64,000 bases of DNA from Phaeodactylum tricornutum CCAP 1055/1 (GCF_000150955.2 NC_011672.1:310001-374000); one strand, 5' to 3'; shown: positions 30,826 through 43,800, counted from the first letter of the stretch. Notes: a model not told the origin generated them from the sequence alone. Numbers and translations are program-made.

Positions 30826-31900
30826 TCAAAAACTTCCATTCGAGTCGCCGCAGCATTTCTCACAGTCAGTTGTTCGGCCACCCTTTCTGGAAAAGGCAGA
30901 GTGATTTGAGAGATGCGACAATTTGCTCGAATAAAGACTGGAGTCACTTTCCAAGGTGCCCATTTGTTTACCAGTTGTGAGTGCGTCAACGATTCCTAGA
31001 AGACGAGCAAAGCGTACTGCCGGTTCACTTGCATATGCGTACGCTTTGGCAATCTTCACGGCATCGCTTTTTCCTTGTATCACCTGACTGGCCTGTTCCA
31101 ATAGAACTTCGCCCTTGACCGAGCAAATAGTCAGGTTCCGAGAAAAGCAATGATGCTCCGAAGATAGCAGTTCTAGACCTCGACGATCCTGAAAATCTTC
31201 GCTCGCGCCAAGCCGTTGAACCTGCCATGATTTACAAAGATTAAGTATTTGAGCTGTTGGCAATTTAACAAGAGAGTCTATTCGGTTGTATAGAATGACT
31301 TACGATGTCGTTCTCTTCGACGTTGGCTCCGTATGCATCAGACAAAACGTCAATGCTGGAGCCGGCCTTAGGCAGACGCTTCGCGCGAACTTTCATTTGG
31401 AAAAGTTCTTTGCGACTGTACCAGCCAATTTCTGCGGTTACTTGTTCGTTGTCAGCGTCCAGTTCGTATACCTCGGAGAACCGACCAAAATGAACGCGCC
31501 GTCTCTTCGTATGCCGCCGTATAACAATGGATGTGCTTCCTCCTTTTAATTGGGAGGTGGGAATGCGCTTGTCGCCATTTTGTAGTCGGGAATCGATCGA
31601 AAGCTGGGATGAGAACTTGTCATCTCTGATCCTTTCGTGCGCATTCTTTTCGCCCCACACTTGAGGCGCACTAGAGCATTTGCGGGAGATTTCATTGTCC
31701 TTGTCTTCGCGGCGCCATCGGCAATTGCCAGAGGAAGTGCTCATGATAGTCATTTTGATTTGTGATCCTACTAGTGTCGTCGAGGAATGTGGCGGTTTTG
31801 TGGGTTTTGCAGTTTGCGGGACAGGATACTCCGACATTGTTGTCGAATAATGATGGCACCGGATCGTTGGGCCTTCAGACGGCTTGGTCCTTTCGTACAA
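30826..31900 (-). CDS. hypothetical protein of a type I know only from diatoms
   Basis: Exon 1 (31900-31304) joins exon 2 (31221-30826) in phase 0 across an 82-bp intron (31222-31303; donor GTAAGT, acceptor CATGGCAG), giving about 330 aa. The start could be the first Met (31900) or the internal MSEYPVPQT (31837). Residues 1-120 are Ser/Thr/Lys-rich and disordered. The core begins RRRVHFGRFSEVYELDADNEQVTAEIGWYSRKEL; the pattern (V.F..V.E...L + E.GWYSR.E) recurs in many uncharacterised diatom proteins, recalled from general knowledge. The second half is helical (VLLEQASQVIQGKSDAVKIAKAYAYASEPAVRFARLLGI). Function unknown. The 3' side runs into the tandem repeats. Confidence 0.6.
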
Positions 31901-32584
31901 AACATCTAGACATAAGGAAAAATCACGAAAACGGTTATTCTGAAAGTTTTCTTAGGCAGATCATAGACTTCACATATGCCCTCTCGTTGTCCATATCCTG
32001 GCTATTTTTACATCAACTGCAAAAGCGAAATCGAACATCTTTCTCGGTATAGGGGATGGCTACAACACACCCCTTTTCGTGAATGAGACCTACATCCACG
32101 ACTCTGGAGAAGCAACTTTCAGAAATTTGTAAGATTAGTAGAGCAAGACTTGCTGACACTGACTGCGAATTAAAATTAGATTTTGATAAGCACAGCCAAA
32201 CTTCAGATTTTCTTCTTTCTCTCTATGCGAACATCAAACGGTGGACCGAAATTAAGCTTCCTACCTTTCATCAAGGCAACTATCCACGGAAGACAAACAA
32301 TTAGTAGTCGATGGTCCATATCGTCGTAGCTGTAAGCTGGTTGTTAGCTGCGATTCTCTCGCAACTTGATTATATTGCAACGCAAAAGGGGATATGCCGC
32401 CACTCTTCCTGTCCCTATCAGTTAATAACATTCTGGGTTATGAGGGTAAAAGTTCGGATTCAGGTTTCCAATTAATCCGAAGTTAGGTTTGTGGGCTATG
32501 CGAATCAACGCAGTATCATGGGATACAAGACCACCACAAACCCATTTGGTTAAAGTGTCACCAAAACAATCCGTCGTCACGGTC
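31901..32584. other. intergenic spacer, no gene seen
   Basis: Contains only short open frames (31762-32052, 32083-32304, 32422-32649) without recognisable domains. It is the promoter side of the hypothetical gene and the 3' side of the exonuclease-like gene. Confidence 0.45.
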
Positions 32585-34117
32585 TCATGTTCCTTGGAGG
32601 TGAATTTTGCGAGTATCATCAGACTCTGACTTTCTTCGAAAAAAACCAAATTTCGGGGAAGAAGGAATTTTTCCAGCAGTAAGAGGGGTTACTTCAGACA
32701 GATGGTGCTGATTTGAGTCTTGCGGTGGTCGAAAATCTGAAGGCCGACGCCGAAACCAATTGTCTTTCGTTCTGTGTGATGGTGGCTTCTTGCCTTCTTC
32801 TAGCCAATCGACACCGTCGACAAGATGACTGCTATCTTCTCGTACTGGTGCTTCTTTTCCAGAGTCGTCTGAATCACTAAGAAGCTTGGAAGGAAGATGG
32901 CCTGAAGCAACGTCATCTTCGTCTATCAGATTAATCTCATGCATGTCTTCATCCAATACCTGATTTTCTCGCTCGTCCAACCAGTCGCCAATTTCTACAG
33001 GATGAGTGCTTTCTTTCTCTGGTCTCATCAGCCACAACCCTCTTGCATGATATGCGCTATTCTCTGCACCAGACCATCGATCTTGGCTTATAGTAGAGGG
33101 AACTGACGATAGCGAATCCACCGACGGCATCCAAATGTTGGCTGAGGAAAAGGCGCTACTGCTCCAACTCAAATCGTCAGGTTGTGATAAATCAGGAGCA
33201 AGCATTGCTAAAGCTCTGTGAGTACCAACCCAATCGGTTTGAAGACTATCACCACCTAGACGTCCTTCTTTCGTCTGTAATTCCTCTCGAAGCGTTGCGT
33301 CGATCGACAGTGAACGCAAACCACGGTAGGCTTCATACGCATCGTCTGGAAGTCTTTGACTCTCTTCAGTGGCACTATGAATATGATTTTCTTCACTCAA
33401 ATCTTGTTCCGGAATCATTGTCAGCATTCTCATTTGCTTGTGATGCTCCGCGATTTCCCTTTGTCGCTCCTTCTGTCGAATAAGTTTTGCTACATCCTCC
33501 TCCCACTCCACTCGTTTTCTGCGGTACAGATCCATACAGCACAGAGCTTGCTGTATAAGACTAGTCTCAGAATTTTTGCACGATCGGCATCCAAAAATTT
33601 CGCCAAGCTCGGCCAGCGACCTTGGTACTAGCATGACTGTGAGAGGATCGTTGACTTCCTTCATGAACGGGGTGTAGGTAGCGGAATCACGCAAATTTAC
33701 CCACGGTATTTGCAAGTCTAGCGCATATAACGCATAGTCCAAGCTGTATCCGATCAAAACGTTTCCTTCTGTTATGGACTGGATTCGCCAGCGCAGTTCG
33801 GCGAGTGACAACGAGGCCGCAATGGTATTTGTTACGGAAAGTCGTGGAGATCTCTTGTTCTTGCGGCTGTCGTTGAGTACCACCTTGACGTCCAAGATAA
33901 CCTGTCGATCCCAATTCACAAGCACAACTCGCTTGAGGTCTCGTTGGTTGTCGAGACTTGCCCGAAACTCGTACTGCATGGCAATATAGAGGTCCTTTGC
34001 AACGAATTTTTCCATTTCATTCTTGGGGGGTCGATGCCGTCGTCGGAGCTTCCTTCCTTTGCGGCGTGTTTTCATAGCTTCGCCAGCGTCGACTGATTGT
34101 TCTTCATTCATTGTCAA
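32585..34117 (-). CDS. REXO4/ISG20-like exonuclease fold with lost catalytic residues
   Basis: 510 aa with no intron. Residues 1-35 are very basic (KTRRKGRKLRRRHRPPK), typical of nucleolar targeting. Residues about 40-200 follow the order of the REX4/ISG20 DEDDh exonuclease domain: LYIAMQYEF, RVVLVNWDRQVILDVKV, VLIGYSLDYALYAL, LRDSATYTPF, RSLAELGEIFG and LIQQALCCMDLYRRKRVEWE. The usual acids are largely gone: Q48 for the first Asp (E50 kept), A129 for the Asp of GHALxxD, and Q190 for the last Asp; the His is not evident. It is therefore probably an inactive domain kept for RNA or protein binding. The remaining 310 residues are acidic, Ser-rich and unlike anything I recognise, with repeated VDWLEE/GDWLDE motifs. 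The assignment rests on pattern and order. Confidence 0.6.
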   Translation of the reverse strand: MTMNEEQSVDAGEAMKTRRKGRKLRRRHRPPKNEMEKFVAKDLYIAMQYEFRASLDNQRDLKRVVLVNWDRQVILDVKVVLNDSRKNKRSPRLSVTNTIAASLSLAELRWRIQSITEGNVLIGYSLDYALYALDLQIPWVNLRDSATYTPFMKEVNDPLTVMLVPRSLAELGEIFGCRSCKNSETSLIQQALCCMDLYRRKRVEWEEDVAKLIRQKERQREIAEHHKQMRMLTMIPEQDLSEENHIHSATEESQRLPDDAYEAYRGLRSLSIDATLREELQTKEGRLGGDSLQTDWVGTHRALAMLAPDLSQPDDLSWSSSAFSSANIWMPSVDSLSSVPSTISQDRWSGAENSAYHARGLWLMRPEKESTHPVEIGDWLDERENQVLDEDMHEINLIDEDDVASGHLPSKLLSDSDDSGKEAPVREDSSHLVDGVDWLEEGKKPPSHRTKDNWFRRRPSDFRPPQDSNQHHLSEVTPLTAGKIPSSPKFGFFRRKSESDDTRKIHLQGT

Positions 34118-34997
34118 TCGTACTATCTTGGCATGCTATATGTATTGGTCAACCGTTTGCACTCACTATTTATGAAGACTGGGTTTTGGTCTAGTGCGTT
34201 TGTGATGGAAATTCGTAGTTGATAAATTCCATGAATGTAACAGTAAAACCAATTTCTCTGTGTTTTGTAGGGGATGCAGCTGGCTTTACTGCTAGGAAGG
34301 GCAGAGAATTGTGTCATTAGTTGATAAAGGAAAAATCGACGATGACATGATCAACTCGTTTATAATATGAGCTTGATGTCGCTCGACACAAATACGACGG
34401 AAATATATCGTGAGCTATTCGCTATGTACCTCTCGAGATTAGAGAGGTACTAACATACAATGGAAATATATCGCAAGTTACAGTTAGTCGCTATATTGCC
34501 CACGTAGCTCTGAGATTAGAGAGATTCTTCCGTAAGGAATCAAACACAAGCTTATTCGTAGTTTCTCTACCCATACTATGTCCTCTTCTTGCCTTCTTTT
34601 GCATGATTGAGATTTGTTGTCGGATCGCGAACATTACAGTCATAGACTGGGGACAGTGGTGAACTGATGGTTCGATTTGGTTGAACCTAGGAGAAACACA
34701 GAAATGCCGCCAAAGCATCAAATTACATCAAAGTATCTTCAAAGCATTCAGCATTTGTTGTTTAGATCTGGTATAAAAATTAAGCGACCAAATGCTGCGC
34801 TGCCTCGGTAAGACCGAGAAATCCCTATTTCCGCGTTCTCGAAGTTTTCTTTATGTTGGACTACGACGCTCAAACATTAAAGACCCAGTCGAGTCGAGAC
34901 GAGTCAATTGAAGAATTACTGTGATTTATAATTTTCAATGTGCACAAGACTAGAAGTGGCAAATCTCTTGACTTGGTCCGCGGATATAAAGGGAAAG
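34118..34997. other. intergenic spacer with repeat and hairpin
   Basis: Lies between the exonuclease-like gene's start and the 3' end of GOS1. It holds the tandem repeat listed next and AT-rich DNA, but no gene. Confidence 0.45.
34393..34530. repeat. imperfect tandem duplication with a 9-bp perfect hairpin
   Basis: GGAAATATATCG begins copies at about 34399 and 34460; both end in GAGATTAGAGAG. In copy 1 GTACCTCTC (34426-34434) and GAGAGGTAC (34442-34450) form a perfect 9-bp stem around a 7-base loop. In copy 2 one arm has diverged. Confidence 0.65.
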
Positions 34998-35773
34998 TTA
35001 CGACAAGACATACCAGAGCGTAAAAAGAATACAGCTCGCAATAACCCCAGCGACGACTTTGTCATCCCTGGAACGTCGCCGACGAATAGATTCGACCAGG
35101 TGGTTCAGACCAGGTATGTTCGTTGTCAGCTGTCCTAACAAACTGCCTGCGTTTCGTAGTGACCGTCCCTGAAATCTCAAATCTGATCTAATTGCGTCGG
35201 CTTGTCCAATCACAGTACTCGCTGCGTTCATCGAATTATTAATGTGATTCCGTTCCCGCAATAAATGGTCCATTGCCGGATCAGTGCTTCCATTTGCAGT
35301 CGGGGCAGACCCTAGCAGTTCCTTACGTTCGGTTGCCCGACGCACTGCCAGTCGACTCTTTTCGAAATCCGAACGTAAGTCTAACAAAATCTCACGGTAG
35401 CGCCCGATGACCGCTTGATGACTCGGACTGCTGGCCGCGCTCGGTAAACGGCTTGATATAAGGTCTTGTAAGTGAGTTAAAGACCGTTGAATATCTTGTT
35501 GCAAGGATGCTTCTTCTCCCCACGGCACGGCGCCTTGTTCAGATAAAGCCAGATCGTTGCTGACAGCTGCTTTGTTTAATTTCTGAGCCAACTACAAATA
35601 CAGAAAATGTTAAAATGTTATGAAGCAACGCGATACGACGGCGACAGAATGAGATCGTGTTTGCTGGCATGAATGTGTACTTCATAGTGACATACCTGCT
35701 GGTAGCGCGAGACCTTGTCTTCCAGCTGACGTTCCAAGTTTACTGCTTCACGCTTCAGCTGATCAAATGACAT
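34998..35773 (-). CDS. Golgi SNARE GOS1/GOSR1 (GS28) homologue
   Basis: Qb-type SNARE of intra-Golgi and ER-Golgi fusion. Exon 1 (35773-35696, MSFDQLKREAVNLERQLEDK) joins exon 2 (35591-34998, LAQKLNKAAVSN) in phase 0 across a 104-bp intron (donor GTATGT, acceptor TTTGTAG), giving 223 aa, the usual length. It has an N-terminal helical domain, a SNARE helix at about residues 130-190 (RERNHINNSMNAASTVIGQA) with a zero-layer Gln in RFQGRSLR, then NIPGLNHLVESIRRRRSRD, which matches the GOS28 linker (FPAVNSLIQRI), and a C-terminal anchor (VVAGVIASCILFTLWYVLS). Exon 1 was added because exon 2 alone lacks an ATG start. Confidence 0.88.
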
Positions 35774-37898
35774 GTTGCTGATGCTGACGTCGTTGTCGTC
35801 GTACGTGCTGCTATTACTGCGGTAGTCCGGGGCAGCTCGACGGTGCCGTAAAAGATCGTTGGACGAAATCTTGCGTGGTCAGGATCACAGAGAAAGAAAA
35901 GAGACGCACACTCAAAGCCTCTCGGTATTGTGCTCCAATAGTGTAGTCTCGAACACTCGCGGGAAGGCCATACACAAGGGGAAGACTCGTTGTATGCGAG
36001 ATCGTTGTGCTTTTTCTCTCGTTGGAGAAAATAGCAAAAGTTTTCACGGCGTATTGTCACGGGTCACTGTGCTTGATTTGCACACGGGCACGAGTTTTGG
36101 CCCGCCGCGGTCATTTCCGTATCCGGCATGCATTGCTAATTGCGCGTGGGTCTCGCTCGACCTTCACTGTTAGTGTTCGTGGAAAAAGTGGGCCTGCGGC
36201 TGGCTGACACTTTGGAAAGCGTTCGTCCGTCATTCGATCAGAATCCAAAGAAGGACTCGGAGACACCTTTCGAAACTATGATAAAATAGGTAAACGCCAT
36301 GACTATCAAAAAATGACAACGGCAACAAGCAGTGTTGCAATAAACAACATTCTTCGCTGGTAATTTTTCCCCTTTTGGATTACTGATGGTTGTGGTAGGC
36401 ATGACTGCTCAATCTGTTCATTACAAAACAACAACCGTAACTGCATAATGTAACGATGCTCTCGCTAGTTCGATTGTGCTTTACGCCAAAAAAAAGCCGG
36501 AATGATTAGTCTCAAAAGCTGACCAATTTGCAATGAAAAGAATCATACAGCCAATCATAAAGTGAGAGATGATACTGAATATTTGGAACTCGTTGTCTAG
36601 ATTTTCCGTTATGAATACCGGCCCTGCGTCTTCGCGTCCACGAAATACGTTAGCATTGTAGTGAAGACCGAAGCCGGTAAACGACTAAGGACTTGATTAT
36701 TTGTCTCCCCGCGAGAAAACAAATTTTCCCAGGTTGGTCGGAGCCACGTTTGGTTCCAATCGCTGAAAGCTCAATAACAATCCCAATCCATCGGACTATA
36801 ACGTTTGAAACGACGTATCCAGACTTTGTCAGATTTCATTTTTCACAATCTACGTCTGGCGTGGATCCACTTCCCTGCATCAAATAGGTATTCATTGTGA
36901 TGACAAAACCACGCCACGTCCACCCACTAGAAATGTGGTACGTGTGGAGCGCATTCTTAATAGTCGGCGAAGCGAAAATTCTCTTTTATTCATCCATTTA
37001 AAGTGGGAATATTTCATCGATTGATAGCCGTTTATAGTTTGCATCTTCATAATGGGGGATAGTTTTTATTCTTTCCTCGCGATGAATTAGATACTTGAAC
37101 CGACCGTCCACGGTAAAAGCTCTCAGGGAGTTTCCCAAATCAAGTGCAGGAAATTCGTTTGCGAACTGACAGAACCGCACTTCGACGTATTCTGAAGAAT
37201 TCGTTTCTAGAAATGCACGCAATGCGGTTCGCAAAAATGTCTAGCGAATGCTCAATTCAGCGAATAATCACGTTCCGAAGACAAACCTGTGAAGATGTTG
37301 CAAGCATTGCACAGTCACTCTCGGTCAAGATTATATGCCAATATCATCAGTCGGTGTATTCGACTTCCTAACTCTCTTGGTCAAAAAAGAAAGCAAAAGT
37401 GTTCGTGATTGGGAGCAACACGTCCCAACGTGTGCCGGCACAAATGCCCAATAAATACTTCATGTCGTTTAGATTGTCCTATCCATAACGCCTCTTGCGC
37501 CGTGAGATAATGTCAAATCAAACGGCTGGTGAGGATTCAGAATAATGTGAGAGATTAAAATATTCGACTGTTTACAATACATATGTACAAATTTGTATAT
37601 CATAAAGATTTCCTACATTTCCAATGTTTAATGTAAGCTACCTTTGCCGGCGCAGATCCCCTTTCCACTTTTTGCTTTCCCTTTTCTCTTTTTTACGCGC
37701 AACCTTGTCGGTCGTTGTAGCACTCAACGGCACCTCTACAAAGGCATCGAGTTGACTCCCAAAACTTCTGTTTAGAGATATAATTCTCAGAGGAGTTGCC
37801 ATTGAGCCCACCTTGTTTGGAAAAGCTAGCGTGCGTGGAAGCGATTTTCACTCCTTAACGACAACTCCGATTTGCTGGATACCCACCCTATCTCAGCC
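35774..37898. other. 2.1-kb intergenic region, no firm gene
   Basis: Contains AT-rich sequence and several short open frames. The most protein-like is 36998-37234 (-), whose 78 residues (NSLRAFTVDGRFKYLIHREE) faintly recall the C-terminal part of sulfatases. It has no ATG and no supporting exon, so I leave it uncalled. Confidence 0.45.
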
Positions 37899-40800
37899 AT
37901 GTCATACCGTCAACGAATACCGATGGATCCCGACGGGACCAACGAGGCAGTCAATCTGGCTAAAAACTACCTCGATCCACCCGATAATGAGCCATCCTTC
38001 TCGCTGAACGCCCGTCAATTAGGCCTCTTGAAATCTCGCCAGCAACGTGATCCGTCGGTCATCAACGAAAAGCAGCCCTTTGTCTCTCGATCCAATATGA
38101 GCCAGCAGCAGCACAAGCCAAAATCAGTCAGTCGAGCTCATGAAAGAGCCTGTTCCGACAAAGGATAACGACTTTGGGACGTCTGCTGTCAAACCCCGCG
38201 CCCACGGTCCTATGCGGACGCCTAATCCTATTTCCCGCTTTAGTGCGGCTGCCGCTCATAGAAGACAACCGTTGGCTGATGAACAGGGACGCGCTGCCTA
38301 TTTAAGACCGCTGCTGCAGCAACGAGCCTTGAAAAAAAGTAGCACAACAAGCGCAGATTCCGACCCGAGCGGAAAAGCATTACTTCGTAGAATGCTAGCG
38401 AAGGTTGTGGTCAAGAAATCAAAGTCGACAAGCACTGGTGCGAGCTCGGAGAATAGTCAGTTTCGCGAACAAGTGAGAGATACTGCCCAGCTTGCTACTA
38501 ACATTGCATTTCTAGATCCAGATCGTGGCTTGCCGTCGAAAACGATGATGGATAAAGATCGGGCAAAAACTACCGAGACGAATAGGAGTGAGAGACAGGA
38601 AGCACGTGAAGCCTGCAAGTACACGTCGCCCGTAGACAATACGGTTGCACCCAAACGCAGTAGACAGGTAGACGAGGGCTTGAAATATCGTATTCATGAA
38701 AAATTGCGTCAGAAGCCCTTTAAGATGCATCCTTGTGACTTGAAGGTGAGCGCAATCGAGCGGCCTCTCGTTATGAGTGATGATGACGATGGGTTGGAAG
38801 GATATGAACACTTTATTAAACAGCTTCGAGGAGAGGTCTCTGGGAAGCACTGGCAGGTACGTTTGGCATTTTTGAGATTTACTTAATCTTTCTCTGTATT
38901 TTATGTGATGCTAATATTGTTGCTACAGCTCTGGAGAAGCTTCTCAGCTCTCATGACGGGGGGTGATCCTCCGGACGAGGGTATCATGCATATTGATAGG
39001 CCGTGTGAATTTGATGAACGGACCCGCAAGAATTTATCAGTATTGAACTTGCACCTGAAGAAATATGGCGAAGCAGAGTGCAATTCCAAAACGCAGCTCA
39101 TAAACGACAGGCGTCTTTCAAAAGAGCGTATAAATCGCTCGTACCCGGCAAACCAACGACAAGCCGTTTCAAATATTGAATCATCAGCATCCTCAAGTTC
39201 GGAGAACAGCGCTTTGGAAAACGACGCAGTTTTGCAAATGCGGTCGTCGCTGTCGACGGCCCTCGAATTTTCTCAAATAGAGCTCTCTGAAAGTCTCCGA
39301 AAGTATCACACGGATAAAGGAGCGTCAGGAAGTTCAAACCAGCAACATGATGATCTTGAGTCTGCTAAGTACCACACAGCGAAAGAAAAAGATAACTGTG
39401 CTGGCGCCAAAGAAGCACCTTCAGAAACAGTCACCGGGAGTGAGAATAGAGCTAGTAACAGCTCGATAGTATCACTCGACCAGTTCGAACTCAGACCTTC
39501 TCCCCCTTCAGATGCCAATGGCTCAATCATCTGGTCAGATGTACGGCTGAGATCCTTAGATCAAGTATCGTATAACAGCGAGCTCGACAGCATCAAAGCT
39601 TCGACACCTGTTTGGGCGAACATGAAGCTACGTCCCGTGGTCAACTTCAGTAAGTTGGGAGACGACGTCCGCGCGACGAACAGCGCTGATTTCGACAGCA
39701 TTCCGCAAGTTAATTCAGGAACTTCGCAAAAGCCAATTGATACAGAGGATTTTGACAAGCTACAAAGCACGGATACGGGTACGGAAAAGAAACCAATTTT
39801 TGTCCAAACTCCTACTGCTGTCGTTTACAAGCAACCGCTTATGGATGGCATCGAGCGCTGTGAAAAACCTCGACCCGAGCAAAGGCAGCTATTGCAACCA
39901 ACTCCTATACCACATTCAGCTCAAGTACTGACAGGTCCGAAGCCGGAAGATGCTCACCCCCGAGTTACAAAGCTATCTACCGGTCCTATTGGACAAGCTT
40001 CTGGCGACAAGATTGACGAAGCCACAGTCTTCAAAGTAAAGCAAACGACTAATTCATCGTTGGAAGTGGAGCGTCGCGTTATTGTTGGTAAGAAGATGAT
40101 AATGTTAGTAGAATCTCCGGTCGGCGATTCGAGGGCCTCAGTGTTGTGGAAGCTAGCTCGAGAAAAAGTGGAATCCTTAACACTTGACATGGCATTGCAA
40201 AAGGTAGCACTTCTTTGTTTTAAGGGTTCATCTCGAAAAGTGCTTGATTTCATTTCTTCAGAAGACTGCCTGAAGTTCGCCAACACGTTTTACAACATGA
40301 ATGCGGTGGTTCCATTAAGTAAAACAGATCCAATGGTTTCGGCATCCTTGCAGTCTGATGACGCAGAAATCGATGACTCCAGTACGACGGATCGGGTTGC
40401 ATCGCTGAACGATGAGGAGCAAACCCTTCTTGAAATGTTTCGTCTTCTTCGGCGCACGCAGCCTGCCGAGAATGCGTTTGATACTAGCCTATCTCGCAGA
40501 GGTAGCGAAGCCAAAACACTATCTTCAACATTGACACCCAAAGAAGAAGAAATAGCGAAAAAGTATCTAATGATGCTTGAACTCAAAGTGCCACTTAATG
40601 AGGTGAAAAGCAGTTTGTTAAAGGACGGAGTTGACAGCAAAATTGTCACAAAAATTATGCGGGAGGCTGTGGACATGCCTGTCAATGTAGTCAATGCACC
40701 TGATCTACCTTCTAGCCCAGTCTCAACAATGACATGTTCCGTTGCGCAAGTTTCGGACGAATCGGAAATTGCAGCCCCGTACAAAAAAATGATTAGACTG

Positions 40801-43800
40801 AGAATCCCAGCAGAGGCAGTCCGGCACAAAATGATTAAAGACGAAATCAGTCCTCGAATCATTGATCTTGTCCTGGGAACAGGAGGGGCGGTATATAACA
40901 AAATAAACGATGACCTTGCCTTGTCATCCGAGGAAGCTGTACTGGTACTGAAATATCAAAAGATGTTGAAAATTTCCATCGCACCAGAAGCAGTTCGGCA
41001 CAAGATGAGGCAGGACCAAGTGAATAACAAGATCATTGCCGCTGTTTTCTCTCAAAATGAGAAAGAGAAAGTTGAAGCTCCAAGGCTGAACTTGTCGATT
41101 GAAGAAGAGAAAATAGCCGAGAAATATCGAGAAATGGTACGTCTCAAAGTTCCGAAAGAAGGTGTTCGGCATCGTATGACGAAGGACCAGATAGACAAGA
41201 AAATCGTCGATTCTGTTCTGCAAGATGATTCGTGTACATCCAAAGATACATCTGCCAACCTTCCGGACCATCGAAAAGTCCCATCATCCAGTCTCACCTC
41301 AGATGAAGAGGCTGTTGTCCTCCAGTACAAAAGGCTTCTCAAATTGCAGATTCCGAAGGCTGCAATTTTGGATCGAATGGAAAAGGAAGGGGCCAGCGCA
41401 AACGTAATAAAAGCTGTATTGGGTAATGTCACTTCCAAATGCAATCCGGGGGAAAAGGATACTGATAGCCAGTCGAAGACTGGAACTAAGCTTGTCTCCC
41501 TTCATTGGACCCCGCTCTCTGGTACAGCCTTAGACAATAGCGTTTGGGCAGCAAGAAAGAGGCGTAAAGATGAGCTTCCTCAACCCGAAGGGAGTGACAT
41601 TTTTCAACTAATTCATCTCTTTCAAAAGAAGACCGCAAACACATCCGTCAAAGAAGGCAGCGTTGACGAGAGCTCCAGCGCTCAAGGAAAAGCAATGCTT
41701 CTTGAAGTTACTCGCTCCAACAATGTGGCCATTAGTCTGAAAGCATTCAAAGACTTCTCCTTTTTGGAGCTAGCGGAGACCATTGCCCTCCTGGATCCTC
41801 TAAGGAAAATTCGCGGGGACCGGATACTCTTCCTACGTGATCTATTGCCAACCATTTCAGAAGTCCAGACAATTTTGGCGTACAAGGGAACAGATGATCG
41901 CCTTGTCCCAGCCGAACGATGGTTCAGAGCGACGGCGCAGATAAGGAGAATAGAAACCAAAGTTCAGGTATTGCAATCTATGGAAACATTGCGATCTGAA
42001 ATTCTAGCCTTATGCGAGAACTTTCGCCTTCTCGCTCGGGCCTGCCGTCAAGTGATGGAAAGTGAAAAGCTCGAAGCGTTACTCGAAATGGTCTTGCGCG
42101 TAGGAAATATCATGAACGAAGGGACGCGCACAGGAGGAGCTGCTGGTTTCAAATTTGATTCACTGCTTCGACTTACGCAGACAAAGAGTTCCGATGGACG
42201 GACGACTGTTTTAGATTTTCTCGTGACCGTTTTTGTTGCCAAAGGAAGTAGGGGAACGCTGAATTTATCTTCCGATATTTCTGATTGCCACATGGCGAGT
42301 CGAATGCTCATGTCGGATATGAGTAATGACGTGAAAAATATCCGACAGGCACTGGACGTGTGCTCGACAGAACTCGCCGCCCTCAGAGATGAAATTACTA
42401 GCTCTACCATCGAAGGAAAAAAATCTGGCCAGTGTAGTGATTTAAAGCGGACTGAGCATGCCGTATTCTCTAAACGCGAAGAATTCCTAGCTGCAGTATC
42501 GAAGTCATCCGAAAAAAAATCTAAAATCAATGGCGAGGCGAGCTTATCGACTGACCTTTCTGAAGGTTGCGACAAAGACAGCGTTTCTCACGACATCCAC
42601 GGAGGAATAAACAGACTCGAGAGATTCATCGGAGAAGGTAATGTTATTTTTGATTCTCTAGAAGGTGAACGAGAGGATGCCTTTCAAGCTTGCGGAGAGC
42701 TTTCTAAGTATTGCGGAGAAAGTGGGGGTGTTGGAGCGGCATGCCCGCTCCTCGGTATTCTCGCTCAATTCGCAACAAGCATAGACGCTGCGCTCGCTAA
42801 ACACGACAAGCTCAAAGCAAGCGAAGCCCGACGACTGAAGAGAGATGAAGATCGTCTGTCCCCGAGAAGCTTCACAACTGAACAGACAAATTCAGTTTCG
42901 AGTCAAAAAGATGACGGGAAGTCCTTGATTCTTCTGGTGAATAAAATGTTGAAGGAAGCCTCGGACAGAGCAAAAGACGATTTCAAGAAAGGCCGCATCT
43001 ATCCCAATCCTAGCACAGCATTGAAAGCAATTTACGAAAAGGAAGAGCGACAGGTCATGTTCGCTTCACCAACATCATCCCGCCGAAAAATCGATTTGCT
43101 AACTGCCATTCGAATGCGCGAAGGAAGAGTAAAAGATAGCGAGTCTCTGGAAGTGCAATCGACGTTGAACACGAACAACAATGGGGCCGAACATGGATGT
43201 GACGAAGAAACTTCTAAATCGTTAAAAGCAGGAGCTGCTTTGAATCGACTACAGCAGACACTGATTGTTGATCAGTCAAGCACTTTAAAAGAAGTAGCGT
43301 CCGATAATCACGGGGATTCAATACACCTTACCAGCCAAACAAGTCCAGAAAAACAAGACGACTTTGTGAATATACATGTCCCCGCAGCTGAAGTCGTCTT
43401 GGACAGCACAAGTACAACAACTAATTCTGCTTCGCCTATTGCTACACCAAGCTCCGTGACTGTCCTTGAGTCTACCGTAGACAAACGCACAGGAGAGGGC
43501 TCGTTGCAGTCCCAAGTCAACATGACAGCCTCTATATCAGGAGGGCACCGGATTGCTGAAGAAGAGGTCAAACATCGCGATGGCACCGGTTGTGGCCCTG
43601 GAAAGACAGTGTCAGACAAAGAGGAATCACTTTGTGATGCAAATCGCAGACCGATCGAATCAAGTGACCAACCTCACCGTTCCGACGCCAAAATTGGACA
43701 CGATGATGCGCCGAAGGATGGTGAAGTTAAGACGAATTTAACAAATCCTCTGAGGCAAAAACATCCACGGCCCGCTCCTTGTTTCCAAAGTCTTGAAGAT

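Noticed and set aside
30381-30989. 200-codon minus-strand frame downstream of the hypothetical gene
   Set aside because: Overlaps the spliced gene in another frame and consists largely of tandem repeat; kept only as a repeat finding.
36998-37234. 78-codon minus frame faintly like a sulfatase C-terminus
   Set aside because: No ATG, no adjoining exon with sulfatase motifs, and the similarity is too short.
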